From Kiritimatiellales bacterium (GTDB taxonomy: Bacteria > Verrucomicrobiota > Kiritimatiellia > Kiritimatiellales > Tichowtungiaceae): 7,129 bases of DNA. Positions 5,966 through 7,129 of the stretch are shown here, one piece after another (the first letter of the stretch is position 1; every line of letters begins with the position of its first letter). Position numbers and translations under genes: made by a program. The DNA is taken from positions 1 to 7,129 of the forward strand of contig JAQUXG010000082.1 in the NCBI GenBank assembly GCA_028692515.1. The letters run 5' to 3'. The notes under the pieces are model-generated. The model was not told where the DNA came from. It searched no databases and saw only the letters and a list, made by a program, of their open reading frames with translations.

Positions 5966-7129
5966 ATGAAAACACGTTCATTCCCTGAGCATTTCCGTGA
6001 GGTCGCGGAAAAATATTCCGAACGGCCGGCCATTGCCGACCTGCACCAGCCGCTTTCGTTTGCCGAGCTCGACGCCCTTTCCGACCGCATTGCCTCCGGA
6101 CTGCTGGCGCGCGGTATTCAATCCGGCGATCACATCGGACTATACGGCATCAACAGCGCCATCTTTGTCGCCATCTACATCGGCATCCAGAAGGCCGGCG
6201 CGACGGTCGTACCCATCAATCTTCTTTACAGCCCGGAAGAGGTCGCCTACGTCCTTCATGATTCCGAGGTCAAAGCGCTCTTCTACTTCGACCTTTTCGC
6301 GCCGGTCGTCTCCGCGATTCGCCCGTCTCTTCCAATGGTTGGAAACTTTATCTGTGTCGAAAAAGATCTCCCGGCGCTCATCTCGGTTCCAGTTTCAAAT
6401 TTCGAGTTTCAAATTTCCTGCGACGATGTCGCAGTGATCATCTACACCTCCGGAACGACGGGCAAACCCAAGGGTGCGATGCTGACGCACCGCAACATTG
6501 TTTCGGATGCGCTGTGCGCCACCAAGGCTCTGAAACCGCGCATACGCGAAGAACGCTTCTTCGTTGTCCTGCCGATGTTCCACGCCTTTGCCGCGATGGC
6601 CGGAATTGTCATTCCCCTGCTCAACGGATGCTCGCTCGTTCCGGTTCCAAAGTTTGACCCGGCGCATACGGCGGATCTGATTGAAAAAACCGGTGCGACG
6701 ATTTTTCTTGGCGTACCCAGCATGTTCAACCTGCTCCTGCGCCTGCCGGAAAAACATACTGCGCAGCTTCAAAAACTTCGTTTCTGCGCCTCCGGCGGCG
6801 CGGCCATGCCGCAGGAAATCATGCAGCAGTTCGAACAACGGTTTGGGGTGCTGATTTATGAAGGCGACGGCCCGACCGAATGCTCGCCGGTCACCTGCGT
6901 TAATCCGATCGAAGGGCTGCGCAAGCCGCAGTCGGTCGGCCCGGCGATTCCGGGCGTCGAAATGAAAATTATGAACGAAACCGGCGATGAACTACCGCAT
7001 GGAACCGTCGGCGAAATCTGCGTGCGCGGCCCGAACGTGATGAAGGGCTACTGGAAACAGCCGGAAGAAACCGCCAAGTCGTTCTTCGGCGAATGGTTCC
7101 GCACCGGCGACCTCGGCACGGAGGACGAC
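5966..7129 (+). CDS. AMP-binding acyl-CoA synthetase (ligase) family protein, 3' end outside window
   Basis: Members of this ANL family adenylate a carboxylic acid with ATP and then usually form the CoA thioester. The fit is best with fatty-acid:CoA ligases, but the substrate cannot be read from sequence. The 388 residues visible start at ATG 5966, where FPEHFREVAEKYSERPAI and LSFAELDALSDRIASGL match the family's N-terminus. The phosphate-binding A3 loop YTSGTTGKPKG (160-170) is intact. LPMFHAFA (202-209) follows, then ASGGAAMP (275-282) and YEGDGPTECSP (298-308), in which D301 stands where most members have Tyr. WFRTGDLG (378-385) contains the ATP-ribose-binding Asp. The C-terminal domain with its catalytic Lys is beyond the edge. 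No clear Shine-Dalgarno precedes the start. A tandem repeat encodes VSNFEFQIS (143-151) just before the A3 core. It is divergent from purB, and no co-operonic gene is visible. Confidence 0.93.
   Translation, partial: MKTRSFPEHFREVAEKYSERPAIADLHQPLSFAELDALSDRIASGLLARGIQSGDHIGLYGINSAIFVAIYIGIQKAGATVVPINLLYSPEEVAYVLHDSEVKALFYFDLFAPVVSAIRPSLPMVGNFICVEKDLPALISVPVSNFEFQISCDDVAVIIYTSGTTGKPKGAMLTHRNIVSDALCATKALKPRIREERFFVVLPMFHAFAAMAGIVIPLLNGCSLVPVPKFDPAHTADLIEKTGATIFLGVPSMFNLLLRLPEKHTAQLQKLRFCASGGAAMPQEIMQQFEQRFGVLIYEGDGPTECSPVTCVNPIEGLRKPQSVGPAIPGVEMKIMNETGDELPHGTVGEICVRGPNVMKGYWKQPEETAKSFFGEWFRTGDLGTEDD
6330..6344. repeat. TTCCAA-N3-TTGGAA dyad, copy 5 (inside acyl-CoA synthetase gene)
   Basis: Arms TTCCAA (6330-6335) and TTGGAA (6339-6344) are inverted around TGG. 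It is read in a different phase from the rlmN and purB copies and encodes part of LPMVGN, in the variable linker preceding the A3 motif. Confidence 0.55.
6392..6417 (+). repeat. Tandem GTTTCAAATTTC inside acyl-CoA synthetase gene
   Basis: Two identical 12-base units (6392-6403 and 6406-6417) are separated by GA, giving a period of 14. They encode VSNFEFQIS in the linker before DDVAVIIYTSGTTG, where family members differ in length and sequence. The complement, GAAATTTGAAAC, shares GAAATTTGAAA with 154-164 of the hrpA insert. The AT-rich tract contrasts with its GC-rich surroundings. Confidence 0.6.

Noticed and set aside
6643..6659. TTCCAAAGTTTGACC as a further dyad copy
   Set aside because: The right half is TTGACC rather than TTGGAA, and the codons encode the family-typical VPKFDP, so it is ordinary coding sequence.

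Overview
The window is bacterial chromosomal DNA made mostly of long-conserved housekeeping genes. The conserved genes are GC-rich: a sampled 60-base stretch of hrpA (541-600) has 40 G+C. A lower-GC insert lies in the middle. The organism cannot be named from these genes alone. The dispersed short repeats, including ones inside reading frames, remind me of genomes of the PVC superphylum, especially Kiritimatiellota. That is an impression from memory, not a demonstrated assignment.

Layout, left to right. Positions 3-2225 (+) hold the C-terminal half of an HrpA-type DEAH-box RNA helicase that enters from the left edge. It carries an in-frame, low-complexity, partly palindromic insert (81-215). 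It is interrupted by an in-frame amber codon (1794-1796), after which the same frame continues to the expected family C-terminus. Positions 2226-2485 hold no convincing gene. Positions 2486-3313 (+) encode an unrecognised multi-pass membrane protein with a cysteine-rich N-terminus and clearly lower GC. Converging on it is a minus-strand pair, purB (adenylosuccinate lyase, 5855 to 4500) followed by rlmN (23S rRNA/tRNA adenine-C2 methyltransferase, 4413 to 3379), separated by an imperfect inverted repeat. Divergent from purB is an AMP-binding acyl-CoA synthetase-like gene (5966 to the right edge, incomplete).

The genes do not form one pathway: RNA helicase, rRNA modification, purine synthesis and acyl activation. 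purB and rlmN could be co-transcribed. The 110-base divergent region holds a plausible purB promoter next to a perfect 10-bp-arm palindrome.

The most distinctive signal is the density of short repeats that the genes do not explain: (a) the palindromic insert in hrpA; (b) five copies of a dyad TTTCCAA-N3-TTGGAAA (one with a 5-base centre), four of them inside genes; (c) a tandem GTTTCAAATTTC in the acyl-CoA synthetase that shares an 11-base module with the hrpA insert; (d) an inverted repeat between purB and rlmN; (e) a CCGT-type tandem at the rlmN 3' end. Together they suggest small repeat elements tolerated as protein-coding sequence, comparable in principle to the Rickettsia palindromic elements.
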